A stretch of 64,000 nt of DNA from DASQYE01 sp035940775 (GTDB lineage: Bacteria; Acidobacteriota; Blastocatellia; Pyrinomonadales; Pyrinomonadaceae), in the NCBI GenBank assembly GCA_035940775.1, contig DASZEN010000059.1, positions 62,001-126,000 of the forward strand. The letters are read 5' to 3'. The notes under the pieces were generated by a model that worked only from the letters and a program-made list of their open reading frames with translations, made no database searches and was not told the origin of the DNA. The stretch's first letter is position 1. Every line of letters begins with the position of its first letter. Position numbers and translations under genes: made by a program. Shown piece after piece: positions 24,189-32,636 of the stretch.

Positions 24189-25340
24189 ATGGATAGATTT
24201 ATAGAGCAGAGCCCCTTCTTCACGGTCGAGCAGCGCAACCTCGCGGCGAGCGTGGAGGGGTTCGTGTGGCGCGAGATAGAACCGCGCGCGGGCGAGACGG
24301 ATGACGTTCAGGCGCAGTTTCGCGAGCTGCTGGGACTGTTGGCCGGTGCAGGTCTGCTGCACTACGCGGTCGCCCCGGCGGGCGGGGCGCTCGATGCGCG
24401 CTCGCTCTGCCTGATTCGTGAAGCGCTCTCTTATTCGTCATCGCTCGCAGATCTGGCCTTCGTCATGCAGGGATTGGGGACGTATCCGATCAGCCTCGCC
24501 GCGCCCGATCATGTGCAGGACTTCTGGCTCCGCCGCGTCGTCGAGGGGAAAGCCATCGCCGCCTTCGCTCTGACGGAGCCGGAAGCGGGCTCGGACGTGG
24601 CGGCTATTCAGACGACGGCGCGGCGCGACGGCGACGCCTACGTGCTTGACGGCCACAAGCGTTTTATCTCGAACGCGGGGCTTGCCGATGTCTATACCGT
24701 TTTTGCGCGGACGGCGACGCGCGAGGACGGGCGCGCAGAGCTTTCGGCCTTCGTAGTCGGGGCGCGCATGCCCGGCTTCAGCGTGCTCTCGCAGACGGAG
24801 ATGATTGCGCCCCACCCGATTGGCGAACTCGAACTGCGTGACTGTCGCGTTTCCGCCGATAACATGATCGGACGCCCCGGCGACGGTTTCAATCTGGCGA
24901 TGAAAACGCTCGATACCTTCCGCGCGAGCGTCGGCGCGGCCAGTTGCGGCATGGCCCGCCGCGCGCTCGACGAAGCCATCCTGTATGCGTCCGGCCGCAA
25001 GCAGTTTGGCCGCCTCCTGGCCGAGCACCAGTTGATTCAGGAGAAGCTGGCCGACATGGTGACGGAACTGGACGCCGCGCGCCTGCTCGTCTACCGCGCC
25101 GCCCACCTGAAGGACACCAGCGCCGGTCGCGTCACGCGCGAGGCCAGTGAGGCCAAGCTTTACGCGACCGAGGCCGCCGGGCGAATCATAGACAGCGCCC
25201 TTCAAATTCACGGTGGCAGCGGCCTCGTGCGCGGCCACACGGTCGAGCGACTCTACAGGGACGTGCGCGCGCTTCGCATCTACGAAGGAACCTCGGAGAT
25301 TCAAAGGCTGGTGATCGCCGGTCAGCTTTTGAAGGAGTAA
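24189..25340 (+). CDS. Acyl-CoA dehydrogenase
   Basis: The product is 383 aa, the usual length of the FAD-dependent homotetrameric family. It has the substrate and FAD loop AFALTEPEAGSDVAAIQTTA, GHKRFISNAG, GRKQFGRLLAEHQLIQEKLADM, the GGSGLVRGHTVERLYRDVRALRIYEGTSEIQR region with the catalytic Glu in YEGTSE, and a normal C-terminus. It should introduce a 2,3-double bond into an acyl-CoA after ring opening and needs an electron-transfer flavoprotein encoded elsewhere. It is followed by the monooxygenase gene after 76 bp. Confidence 0.93.
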   Translation: MDRFIEQSPFFTVEQRNLAASVEGFVWREIEPRAGETDDVQAQFRELLGLLAGAGLLHYAVAPAGGALDARSLCLIREALSYSSSLADLAFVMQGLGTYPISLAAPDHVQDFWLRRVVEGKAIAAFALTEPEAGSDVAAIQTTARRDGDAYVLDGHKRFISNAGLADVYTVFARTATREDGRAELSAFVVGARMPGFSVLSQTEMIAPHPIGELELRDCRVSADNMIGRPGDGFNLAMKTLDTFRASVGAASCGMARRALDEAILYASGRKQFGRLLAEHQLIQEKLADMVTELDAARLLVYRAAHLKDTSAGRVTREASEAKLYATEAAGRIIDSALQIHGGSGLVRGHTVERLYRDVRALRIYEGTSEIQRLVIAGQLLKE

Positions 25341-25416
25341 AAGTGCCGCGCCGCAAACAGGGCGGGGCATTTAGAGCCTTTTTCGTAAATCAAATCCTTT
25401 TGCCAGAGAAGGCGCT

Positions 25417-26544
25417 ATGAAAATCAATATCGCGGGCGGTGGGCCCGCCGGGCTCTATTTCGCGCTCCTGATGAAGAAAGCAGACCCGGCGCACGACATC
25501 ACTGTGTTTGAGAGGAACGCGCCCGATGATACGTTCGGCTGGGGCGTGGTCTTTTCCGATAAGACGCTCTCCTATCTGAAAGAAACGGACGAAGAGACAT
25601 ACCGGCGCATCACCGAGAAGTTTGAGCTGTGGGATAACGTGGATGTCGTCCACCGCGATCAAAAGGTTACGATTCGCGGCAACAGGTTCTCAGGCATCGC
25701 ACGCATCGAGCTGTTGAATATACTGCAAGCTCGCTGCCGCATGCTCGGCGTCCGCCTGAATTTCCGCACGGAAGTCGCGGCCGTCGATGCGCTCTCAGAC
25801 CAGTCCGATCTCTTCGTGGGGGCCGACGGCATCAACTCCACCGTCAGGCAAAGATATGCCGAGTTCTTTGAGCCTTCGCTGAGTGCGGGCCGGAATAAAT
25901 ATATATGGTACGGCACGAACCAGCTTTTTCACGGGCTCACACTCACCTTCCGCGAAAATGAGATGGGCGTCTTCGCGGCGCACTCCTACAAGTTCAATAA
26001 GACGACCAGCACTTTTATCGTCGAGTGCGATCAGCAGACCTGGACGAACGCCCGATTCGAGCTGATGACGGACGACGAGACGCGCAGCTACCTCTCACAA
26101 ATCTTCGCCAATGACCTGCACGGACACCCGCTCCTGTCGAACAATTCCAAATGGATCAACTTCATCAACGTAAAGAACGCCCACTGGAGCCATCGTAACG
26201 TAGTGCTGCTCGGCGACGCCCTTCATACGGCCCACTTCTCCATCGGGTCTGGAACCAAGCTCGCGCTCGAAGACGCTATCGCCCTGCACAAATGCTTTGC
26301 AGAGACGACGAGCGTTGGCGCGGCGCTCGCGGAGTTCGAGCGCGTGCGCAAACCCATCATAGAGGAATACCAGGAAGCGGCCTACGAAAGCCTCCTTTGG
26401 TTCGAGAACGTCAGGGACTACATGCCGCTCAGTCCCCTGCCCTTCGCCTACAAGCTGATGACCAGAAGCAAGAAGATCGATTACGACAACCTGAAAAGAC
26501 GCGACCCGCAGTTCATCGCCGCCTACGAAGCGGCGGGTAGCTGA
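25417..26544 (+). CDS. FAD-dependent monooxygenase, 2-aminobenzoyl-CoA / salicylyl-CoA hydroxylase-like
   Basis: The product is 375 aa of the p-hydroxybenzoate-hydroxylase class: the FAD loop INIAGGGPAGLYFALLMKK at the N-terminus, LFVGADGINSTVRQRY in the middle and VVLLGDALHTAHFSIGSGTKLALEDA for the flavin ribityl site. It corresponds in length and layout to the N-terminal half of the bifunctional 2-aminobenzoyl-CoA monooxygenase/reductase of Aromatoleum (Azoarcus) evansii and of salicylyl-CoA 5-hydroxylase-type proteins. The second half of that fusion is here a separate convergent gene (26605-28101). It should hydroxylate the CoA-activated aromatic ring. Its TGA lies at the edge of a palindromic repeat (26544-26644). 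Confidence 0.85.
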   Translation: MKINIAGGGPAGLYFALLMKKADPAHDITVFERNAPDDTFGWGVVFSDKTLSYLKETDEETYRRITEKFELWDNVDVVHRDQKVTIRGNRFSGIARIELLNILQARCRMLGVRLNFRTEVAAVDALSDQSDLFVGADGINSTVRQRYAEFFEPSLSAGRNKYIWYGTNQLFHGLTLTFRENEMGVFAAHSYKFNKTTSTFIVECDQQTWTNARFELMTDDETRSYLSQIFANDLHGHPLLSNNSKWINFINVKNAHWSHRNVVLLGDALHTAHFSIGSGTKLALEDAIALHKCFAETTSVGAALAEFERVRKPIIEEYQEAAYESLLWFENVRDYMPLSPLPFAYKLMTRSKKIDYDNLKRRDPQFIAAYEAAGS

Positions 26545-26644
26545 AAAGCAGGGCGGAGGACGGAGGGATGAAAGAATAATTATTCAAGTTGGGTAATCCG
26601 TCTTTCATCCCTCATCCTTCATCCCTTCGTTCCCCCCTGCTTTT
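26544..26644. repeat. Dispersed palindromic repeat, copy A
   Basis: Outer arms 26544-26553 and 26635-26644 are a perfect 10-bp inverted repeat; inner arms 26563-26575 and 26601-26613 are a perfect 13-bp inverted repeat built from GAGGGATGAAAGA. The element lies between two convergent genes and could also act as a bidirectional terminator. It supplies the last few codons of the OYE-type gene. Related copies lie at 29464, 32061 and 55385. Confidence 0.75.
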
Positions 26645-28101
26645 GGCGGGACGAGGCGGCGGCGACCGTCATCGCTGAGGGTGATGCCCGGCTCGTCCAA
26701 TTGCACGCGATCCCAGAGCTTGCACGTCACCTGTTTGTGGGCCTGATCCAACCCTTCACAATAATTCGTATAGGTACAGCGACGGACTTCATCGCCGCGA
26801 CCCGTCCGCACTTTGAGGAACCAGTCGGGGTCTGCGAGCGCCTGACGCGCGAGGCCGACGATGTCCGCTTCGCCGCGTTGGAGTATGCCTTCGGCCTGCT
26901 CGAAGGTGGCGATGCCGCCCGTGGCGACTAGCGGCGTCCTCGAACCGTCCGCCCTGACTGCCTGCCTGATGGCGGCGACGAGCGGGACGCTGCGGCCGAA
27001 AGGGCCTCGCGCGTCTGAGAGAACGGTCGGCATGCATTCATAACCGCTCTGTCCCGTGTAAGGGTAGACGGCGTGGCCCACTTTCGGCTGGGCGGCGTCC
27101 TCGAACTTTCCGCCCTTCGAGATCGAGAGGTAATCGAAGCCCGCGCGCGCGAACTCGCGCCCGAAGTAGACTGCGTCATCCAGACGATTTCCGCCCGCGA
27201 TAACCTCATCTCCCAGGAAACGTACCCCGACCGTATAATCCTGGCCGACGCGCCGTCGAACAGCCCTGTAGACCTCCAAAGGCAGGCGCACGCGATTCGC
27301 GCGCTCTCCCCCGTAACCGTCCGCGCGATTATTACGCGCGCTCAGGAAAGAGGCCATCGTGTAGGCGTGCGCGTAATGCAGCTCGACGCCGTCGAATCCG
27401 GCCAGGCGCGCGCGCCCTGCGGCGGCAGCGAAAATCTCCGGCAGTACTTCGGGCAGCTCGCGCACGTGTGCCAACTCCGTATCCGTGACGCGCTCGCGAT
27501 ACCCGAACCGAAGCGACTCAAGCTCGCGCTCGTCCAGGATGCGTTCGATCAGATCATCGGGCGCTTCCTTTAGAAAGGCGCGCAACTCCGTCTCGCTGCG
27601 TTCGAGCCACGCCGCATCGCCGGTTGCTTCGGCCAGAGCCTGACGATGCCGCATCGTTGTCGCGAGGAAACGGTCGAAGAATTTAGCCTTTTCAGGGCGG
27701 CGCTTGACCGACAGGAAATCTATTATCTGAATAAGGAGGCGCGTGTGGCCACGGCTGGCGCGGCGTACGGTTTCGACCAATTGGCTGAGGCCCGGAATAA
27801 AACGGTCGTGGCCGATACGCAGGAGCGGGCCGCTCGGGATATCGCGCACGCCTGTCGCCTCGACGACGATCGCCGCGGGGCGCCCCTCTGCAAAGCGCGC
27901 GTACCAATCCAGGTTATCGCGCGTCACAAAACCGTCTTCGGTCGCCCGCCAGGGAACCATCGCCGGAACCCAGGTTCGGCTCTCCAACACGGTTGGGCCT
28001 ATCTCGATAGGTTGAAAGAGGAGCGAGCGCTCGGCCTCGCGGGCCGTCGGCCAGCGCGTTTCAGGTATCTCGTGTCTGATCGGATGAGCAAAGCGCCACA
28101 T
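26605..28101 (-). CDS. Old Yellow Enzyme-type oxidoreductase, likely reductase half of the aminobenzoyl-CoA enzyme
   Basis: The product is 498 aa from the ATG at 28101. It is an FMN-binding TIM barrel: LQIIDFLS-like strand, GFDGVELHYAHAYTMASFLSARNNRADGYGG (OYE signature with His in HYAHAY), VGVRFLGDE, and the phosphate loop region TGGIATFEQAEGILQRGEADIVGLARQALADPDW. The Cys-containing CTYTNYCEGLDQ segment lacks the four-Cys Fe-S pattern of dienoyl-CoA reductases. Such barrels form the C-terminal reductase half of 2-aminobenzoyl-CoA monooxygenase/reductase. Here the gene is separate, on the opposite strand, tail to tail with the monooxygenase. The terminal residues EGMKDEG come from the palindromic repeat. 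Confidence 0.83.
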   Translation of the reverse strand: MWRFAHPIRHEIPETRWPTAREAERSLLFQPIEIGPTVLESRTWVPAMVPWRATEDGFVTRDNLDWYARFAEGRPAAIVVEATGVRDIPSGPLLRIGHDRFIPGLSQLVETVRRASRGHTRLLIQIIDFLSVKRRPEKAKFFDRFLATTMRHRQALAEATGDAAWLERSETELRAFLKEAPDDLIERILDERELESLRFGYRERVTDTELAHVRELPEVLPEIFAAAAGRARLAGFDGVELHYAHAYTMASFLSARNNRADGYGGERANRVRLPLEVYRAVRRRVGQDYTVGVRFLGDEVIAGGNRLDDAVYFGREFARAGFDYLSISKGGKFEDAAQPKVGHAVYPYTGQSGYECMPTVLSDARGPFGRSVPLVAAIRQAVRADGSRTPLVATGGIATFEQAEGILQRGEADIVGLARQALADPDWFLKVRTGRGDEVRRCTYTNYCEGLDQAHKQVTCKLWDRVQLDEPGITLSDDGRRRLVPPKAGGNEGMKDEG

Positions 28102-28199
28102 ATTTTTTGAAGTGGAAAGTGTAGCAGGTTTGGTCGGGCGTGAGGAGCGCGCCTGGGGGCGGCCCCGCGCGCGCGCTCGCAATCGGATTGCCTGGCACA

Positions 28200-28246
28200 T
28201 TGACAGGGCCATCACGGTGGACGTTCAATGCGTAAATGAATATAGT
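28200..28246 (+). promoter_or_regulatory. Candidate promoter of the kynU-kynA side of the cluster
   Basis: TTGACA at 28200-28205 is followed after 18 bases by TTCAAT (28224-28229); a better -10 box, TATAGT, lies at 28241-28246 but without a good -35 at 17 bases. The region is the 172-bp divergent gap between the OYE-type gene and kynU. Confidence 0.35.
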
Positions 28247-28255
28247 GTCTTTATC

Positions 28256-28276
28256 AAGGAGGAACGTAACCGTTTG
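28256..28276 (+). promoter_or_regulatory. Ribosome binding site deciding a TTG start for kynU
   Basis: AAGGAGGAA (28256-28264) is a near-perfect Shine-Dalgarno sequence. The first in-frame start codon at suitable spacing is TTG at 28274-28276. Homology to kynureninase begins right after it (TDELLKWRRQF). Confidence 0.7.
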
Positions 28277-29464
28277 ACAGATGAGCTTTTAAAGTGGCGC
28301 AGGCAGTTTCCCATCCTGGATAAAACAGTCTATCTGATCTCGCACAGCCTCGGCGCGATGCCAGTGCAAACTTTCGAGCGCCTGCACGAGTATGCGGAGA
28401 TGTGGGCGACGCGCGGCGTGCGCGCCTGGGCCGAGGGCTGGTGGGATATGCCCGTCACGCTCGGCGACGAGGTGGCGCGCATCATCGGCGCTGATCCCGG
28501 CACGGTCGTCATGCACCAGAACGTCTCCGTCTGCCAGTCGCTGATCCTCTCCTGCCTTGACCCGGAGCCCCGCAGAAACAAGATCGTTTACGAGGAGCTG
28601 AACTTCCCCTCGGTGATGTATGTCTACGAGGCGCACGCGCGCGACGGCCGTTTTCGTATCGAGACGGTACCTTCCGACGACGGCATTACGATCCCGCTCG
28701 AACGCATGCTCGCGGCCATAGACGAAGAGACGCTGCTCGTGCCCATCTCGCACGTCCTCTTCAAAAGCGGGTTTCTGCAAGACGCGCTTCGTATTACGAA
28801 GCGCGCGCACGAGGTCGGCGCAATGGTTGTCCTCGACACCTATCAATCGGCGGGCACAGTGCCGTTCAGCGTCAGGGAGTTGAACGTGGATTTCGCGACG
28901 GGCGGCTCCGTCAAGTGGCTTTGCGGCGGCCCGGGCGCGGGCTATCTGTATGTTCGTCCAGACCTGCAAACGAGGCTTGAGCCGCGCACGACCGGCTGGA
29001 TGGCCCATGAAGCGCCGTTTGCATTTGCGAGCGGGCCCATCAGCTACGCGCCGACCATCGCGCGTTTTCTGCACGGCTCGCCCGCCGTCCCGGCGCTCTA
29101 CGCGGCCCAGTCCGGCTACCGTATCATCAACGAGATAGGAGTTGAGCGCGTTCGCGCCAAGAGCGTGCGACAGACCACGCGACTTATAGAGCTGGCACAG
29201 GAAGCGGGCTTTCATGTCACGAGCCCGTCCGATTCCGAGCGGCGCGGCGGGACGATCACCGTCGCCGACGAGAATGCGGCGGCGATCACAACGGAGCTTA
29301 TCCGCCGCGAGTTCATAGTCGATTACAGGCCGGGTGCGGGCGTACGCATCTCGCCGCACTTTTACACTAAAGACGAAGAGCTTGAGCTTGTTATTCGAGA
29401 GATGAAAAACATCAGAGACACGCGCGCCTACGCCGCCCACGAAGCGGCGGGCGCAGCATTTTGA
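28274..29464 (+). CDS. kynU: Kynureninase
   Basis: The product is 396 aa from a TTG start chosen by the strong Shine-Dalgarno sequence; a longer frame to 28112 has no family similarity. It is a fold-type I PLP enzyme: YLISHSLGAMP near the N-terminus, VLDTYQSAGTVPF with the PLP-binding Asp, and VDFATGGSVKWLCGGPGAGYLYV with the Schiff-base Lys in the kynureninase-type setting. It cleaves L-kynurenine to anthranilate and alanine (or the 3-hydroxy form). It is followed by tryptophan 2,3-dioxygenase and a CoA ligase, which makes anthranilate the likely product for CoA activation. A related desulfurase-type aminotransferase role is the alternative. Confidence 0.88.
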   Translation: MTDELLKWRRQFPILDKTVYLISHSLGAMPVQTFERLHEYAEMWATRGVRAWAEGWWDMPVTLGDEVARIIGADPGTVVMHQNVSVCQSLILSCLDPEPRRNKIVYEELNFPSVMYVYEAHARDGRFRIETVPSDDGITIPLERMLAAIDEETLLVPISHVLFKSGFLQDALRITKRAHEVGAMVVLDTYQSAGTVPFSVRELNVDFATGGSVKWLCGGPGAGYLYVRPDLQTRLEPRTTGWMAHEAPFAFASGPISYAPTIARFLHGSPAVPALYAAQSGYRIINEIGVERVRAKSVRQTTRLIELAQEAGFHVTSPSDSERRGGTITVADENAAAITTELIRREFIVDYRPGAGVRISPHFYTKDEELELVIREMKNIRDTRAYAAHEAAGAAF

Positions 29465-29560
29465 AAGGATGAAGGCGGCAGCGATGAAGGATGAAAGGAA
29501 TGCTTCAACTCGCTTGAGTGTTCTTCTTATTTATCCTTCATCCCTCCGCCCTCATCCTTT
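29464..29560. repeat. Dispersed palindromic repeat, copy B
   Basis: The left arm from 29464 and the right arm ending at 29560 are imperfect reverse complements (14 of 15 bases in the outer part). A 22-base stretch at 29467-29488 occurs exactly, on the opposite strand, at 32112-32133 in copy C. It fills the kynU-kynA gap. Confidence 0.75.
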
Positions 29561-29566
29561 ATTCCT

Positions 29567-30427
29567 ATGACTAATAAATACGGCGGCGGTGCTCCGCTCT
29601 CTTACAACAAATACCTGCGCGTTGCGGATTTGATAGGCTTGCAGGAGTGCCTCTCCGATCCGGCGCACCATGATGAGCTACTGTTTATCACGATTCACCA
29701 GACGTACGAGCTATGGTTCAAGCAAATCCTGCACGAGCTGGATGCGAGCATCGCGCAGATGAACGAGGATCGCGCGGCGGCTGCGGCTCGCTCTCTCCGT
29801 CGCGTCGTCGAGATCGAGAAAGTACTCGTCCAGCAGATACACATTCTTGAGACGATGACGCCGATCAACTTCCTGGGTTTTCGAGACGAGCTGAACCCGG
29901 CCAGCGGTTTTCAATCGATGCAGTTTCGCGAGATCGAATTCACCTCCGGCCTTAAAGATGAAGAGACCTTGCGAAGCTTCGATCATGACGAGTTTGCGCG
30001 CGAGCGCCTCGGTGCGCGTTATCGTGGGCCAACGGTCGATGCCGCCTTCTACGCGCTCGTCAGGCGTCGCGGACTGGATGCTCCGGCCGACGATGCGACG
30101 CTTGACGGGGAAGCGCGGCTGCGCCTTTACGGCCGGAGGACGCGCGCCGTGCTCGAAGTGCTGACGCATTTCGAGGAGCGCTACGAAGAGTTTCAACTGG
30201 CCGAGAGCCTGCTCGAACACGACGAGTATTTCTCGCTCTGGCGCGCGCATCACGTCAAGATGGTCGAGCGCATGGTCGGCACAAAGCGCGGCACGGGCGG
30301 CTCCGAAGGCGTCGGTTATCTTCTCACCACGCTCGACAAAAAATTCTTTCCCGAACTGTGGGAGGCGCGAACCTACCTCGATACAAAGCACGGCGCGGCG
30401 GGCTGCCCCTTCACCGGGAAATCATAA
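29567..30427 (+). CDS. kynA: Tryptophan 2,3-dioxygenase
   Basis: The product is 286 aa, matching bacterial TDO. Clear motifs: SYNKYLRVADLIGLQ, HHDELLFITIHQTYELWFKQ (with the distal His and substrate-binding residues), INFLGFRDELNPASGFQS, and the proximal heme ligand region WRAHHVKMVERMVGTKRGTGGSEGVGYL. The heme enzyme opens the indole ring of L-tryptophan to N-formylkynurenine. It lies between kynureninase and the CoA ligase and so points to tryptophan as the source of anthranilate. No formamidase gene for the intermediate step is recognised in the window. Confidence 0.96.
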   Translation: MTNKYGGGAPLSYNKYLRVADLIGLQECLSDPAHHDELLFITIHQTYELWFKQILHELDASIAQMNEDRAAAAARSLRRVVEIEKVLVQQIHILETMTPINFLGFRDELNPASGFQSMQFREIEFTSGLKDEETLRSFDHDEFARERLGARYRGPTVDAAFYALVRRRGLDAPADDATLDGEARLRLYGRRTRAVLEVLTHFEERYEEFQLAESLLEHDEYFSLWRAHHVKMVERMVGTKRGTGGSEGVGYLLTTLDKKFFPELWEARTYLDTKHGAAGCPFTGKS

Positions 30428-30499
30428 AAGACGGATAGAGGAGGATGGCCCTCGCCAGGCGGCTCGTCGATCATTCAAAGCCTGACCGTTCATCAACCT

Positions 30500-32062
30500 A
30501 TGAAGATCGAATTTCCTGAACGCTTCAACATGGCCCACTACTTTCTCTACCATAACGTGGAGGAGGGGCGCGAGCACAAGACGTGTCTGTACTTTCGGGA
30601 AGAGACCTACACGTACGCAGAGGCCGTCCGCTTGTCGAATCGCGCGGGCAATGCTCTGCGCGACGCGGGCCTGGGGGTAGAAGATCGCGTGCTGATAGTG
30701 CTGCCGGATTGCCCGGAGTTTGTCTGGACGTGGTTCGGCGCGAGCCGCATCGGGGCCGTCATCACGATGGTCAACCCGCTTTTGCCCGCCCCGGATTATA
30801 AGTATTACCTGGAATACACGCGGGCGCGCGTCGCCGTCATACACGAATCGCTGATCGAGACCTTTGCGGAAGCCACGGCGGAGGGCGCGCCTTACCTGCG
30901 CCGCGTGCTCGTCGTCGGAAGCGAGCGAGGTGATTTCGCCTCCTTCGACGAGGCCGTGCGCGGCATGAAGGAGGAATGCGAGCCAGCCGATACGCACCGC
31001 GACGACATAGCGATCTGGCTCTTCACCTCCGGCTCGACGGGCCATCCGAAGGGCGCTGTCCACCTGCACCACGACCTGCCTTACAACACGGAGGCTTATG
31101 CCAGAGGCGTGCTCGCAATAAACGAGAACGATATTACGGTCTCCGTCCCGAAGCTCTTCTTCGGTTACGCGACGGGAACGAACCTGCTCTTTCCGTTCGC
31201 CGTGGGCGGCGCGACCGCTCTTTTCACGGAAAGGTCTACGCCCGAAAAGCTCTACGAGATGATCGAGCGTTACCGCCCGACCGTGCTCACAAATGTCCCG
31301 ACGATGATTAACGCGATGCTCAACATGGAGGATGCCGCCCTCAGAGATTTGTCGTCGCTGCGGATGTGTCTTTCGGCGGGCGAAGCTCTGCCCGTAGAGC
31401 TTTACGAGCGGTGGATGAAGACCTTCAACGTGGAGATTTTGGACGGCATCGGCTCGGCCGAGATGTTTCACATATACATCACTAACCATCCGGGGGATGT
31501 CGTGCCGGGAAGTTTGGGGCGCGTCGTGGCTGGCTACGAGGCGCGGATCGTCGATGCCGAAGGGCGCGAAGTGGCGGCGGGCGAGATGGGTACGCTACGG
31601 ATCAAGGGCGATTCGGCGGCGCTCTGCTACTGGCAGGCGCACGAAAAATCTAAGGAGACGTTTGCGGGCGATTGGTGCACGACGGGCGATCAATTCCACG
31701 TGGACGCGAAGGGCTACTACTGGTATCACGGTCGCACCGACGACATGCTGAAAGTTTCCGGCGTCTTCGTCGCGCCCGCAGAGATCGAGAACTGCCTGCT
31801 TCAGCACAAGGCTGTGCTTGAATGCGCCGTCATCGGCCATGACGAGGGTGATCGACTGGTCAAGCCTAAAGCCTTCATCGTTCTTCGCCCGCCCGCCGAA
31901 GCGTCCGAAGCCCTCGCCCAGGAGATCAAGGATTTCGTCAAATCAAGCCTCGCGCTCTACAAATATCCGCGCTGGATAGAGTTCGTCTCATCCCTGCCCA
32001 AGAATGATCGCGGCAAGATAGATCGCAGACAACTAAAAGCAGGTCTGAAGGCGGAGGAATAA
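30500..32062 (+). CDS. Aryl-CoA ligase, probable 2-aminobenzoate-CoA ligase (ANL superfamily)
   Basis: The product is 520 aa, with the adenylation P-loop TSGSTGHPKGAVH (about residues 178-190), the gate KLFFGYATGTNLLFP typical of benzoate-CoA ligases, IDGIGSAEMFHIY-type A5 motif, TGDQFHVDAKGYYWYHGRTDDMLKVSG (A7/A8 hinge) and the catalytic C-terminal Lys in NDRGKIDRRQL. Benzoate-CoA ligase relatives activate benzoate, 4-hydroxybenzoate or anthranilate with ATP and CoA. Its place after kynureninase and dioxygenase, and beside an aminobenzoyl-CoA-type hydroxylase, favours anthranilate. Substrate choice is inferred from context. Confidence 0.87.
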   Translation: MKIEFPERFNMAHYFLYHNVEEGREHKTCLYFREETYTYAEAVRLSNRAGNALRDAGLGVEDRVLIVLPDCPEFVWTWFGASRIGAVITMVNPLLPAPDYKYYLEYTRARVAVIHESLIETFAEATAEGAPYLRRVLVVGSERGDFASFDEAVRGMKEECEPADTHRDDIAIWLFTSGSTGHPKGAVHLHHDLPYNTEAYARGVLAINENDITVSVPKLFFGYATGTNLLFPFAVGGATALFTERSTPEKLYEMIERYRPTVLTNVPTMINAMLNMEDAALRDLSSLRMCLSAGEALPVELYERWMKTFNVEILDGIGSAEMFHIYITNHPGDVVPGSLGRVVAGYEARIVDAEGREVAAGEMGTLRIKGDSAALCYWQAHEKSKETFAGDWCTTGDQFHVDAKGYYWYHGRTDDMLKVSGVFVAPAEIENCLLQHKAVLECAVIGHDEGDRLVKPKAFIVLRPPAEASEALAQEIKDFVKSSLALYKYPRWIEFVSSLPKNDRGKIDRRQLKAGLKAEE

Positions 32063-32141
32063 GGGATGAGGGATGAAAGGAAATAATCCACCAGCTTGAA
32101 TGCTTTTCTTATTCATCGCTGCCGCCTTCATCCCTTCGTTC
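32061..32141. repeat. Dispersed palindromic repeat, copy C
   Basis: The left part (32061-32082) is GGATGAGGGATGAA-like and the right part (32106-32140) carries the complementary motifs, including 22 bases (32112-32133) identical on the opposite strand to copy B. The TAA stop of the ligase gene overlaps its first bases. It fills the gap before the thioesterase gene. Confidence 0.72.
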
Positions 32142-32154
32142 CTCTCTTAATGCC

Positions 32155-32568
32155 ATGATTTTCAAGACGCGAATCACGGTGCGATTTGGCGACGCAGACC
32201 CGGCCGGGCTCGTCTATTACGCGAATATCTTTCATTACTTTCATATCGCGATGGAGGAGTTTTTTGCGGCGCGGTGCGGGACGAGTTATCAGAGGTTGAT
32301 GGCGGAGGAGCGCATCGGCTTTCCGACCGTGAATGTGCGGGCGGAGTTTTTCGCGCCGCTCGTGTACGGCGACGAGGCCGAGGTGGAGGTCTACGTCTCG
32401 CGCGTCGGTGAAAGCTCGGCGACGTTTGAGTACAGCGTCAGGCGAGTAGTTGACGACAAACTCTGTGCGCGCGCCAGCAACGTGCAGGTCGCTATGAATC
32501 TGGACGAACGCCGCGCCGTTACAGTGCCGGACAAATACCGCCGAGCCTTTGCCGCGAGCGCTGATTGA
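32155..32568 (+). CDS. 4HBT-family hotdog acyl-CoA thioesterase
   Basis: The product is 137 aa. The N-terminal RFGDADPAGLVYYANIFHYFHIAMEEFF carries the catalytic Asp and the conserved pattern of 4-hydroxybenzoyl-CoA thioesterase-type hotdog proteins. It ends the catabolic cluster. In related aminobenzoyl-CoA and phenylacetate clusters such thioesterases release CoA from dead-end or excess intermediates, which is the likely job here. It is cytoplasmic and has no signal peptide. Confidence 0.85.
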   Translation: MIFKTRITVRFGDADPAGLVYYANIFHYFHIAMEEFFAARCGTSYQRLMAEERIGFPTVNVRAEFFAPLVYGDEAEVEVYVSRVGESSATFEYSVRRVVDDKLCARASNVQVAMNLDERRAVTVPDKYRRAFAASAD

Positions 32569-32636
32569 GCGAACGAGCGCGACGGCGATTGATCGGCGTC
32601 ATCCTTTCAAGACGGCCCTTCGTGTCGAAGCAGGAT

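Noticed and set aside
28193..28212. TGGCAC (28193-28198) before kynU as a sigma-54 -24 element
   Set aside because: The expected TTGC does not follow at 5 bases; the overlapping TTGACA fits a sigma-70 -35 box better.
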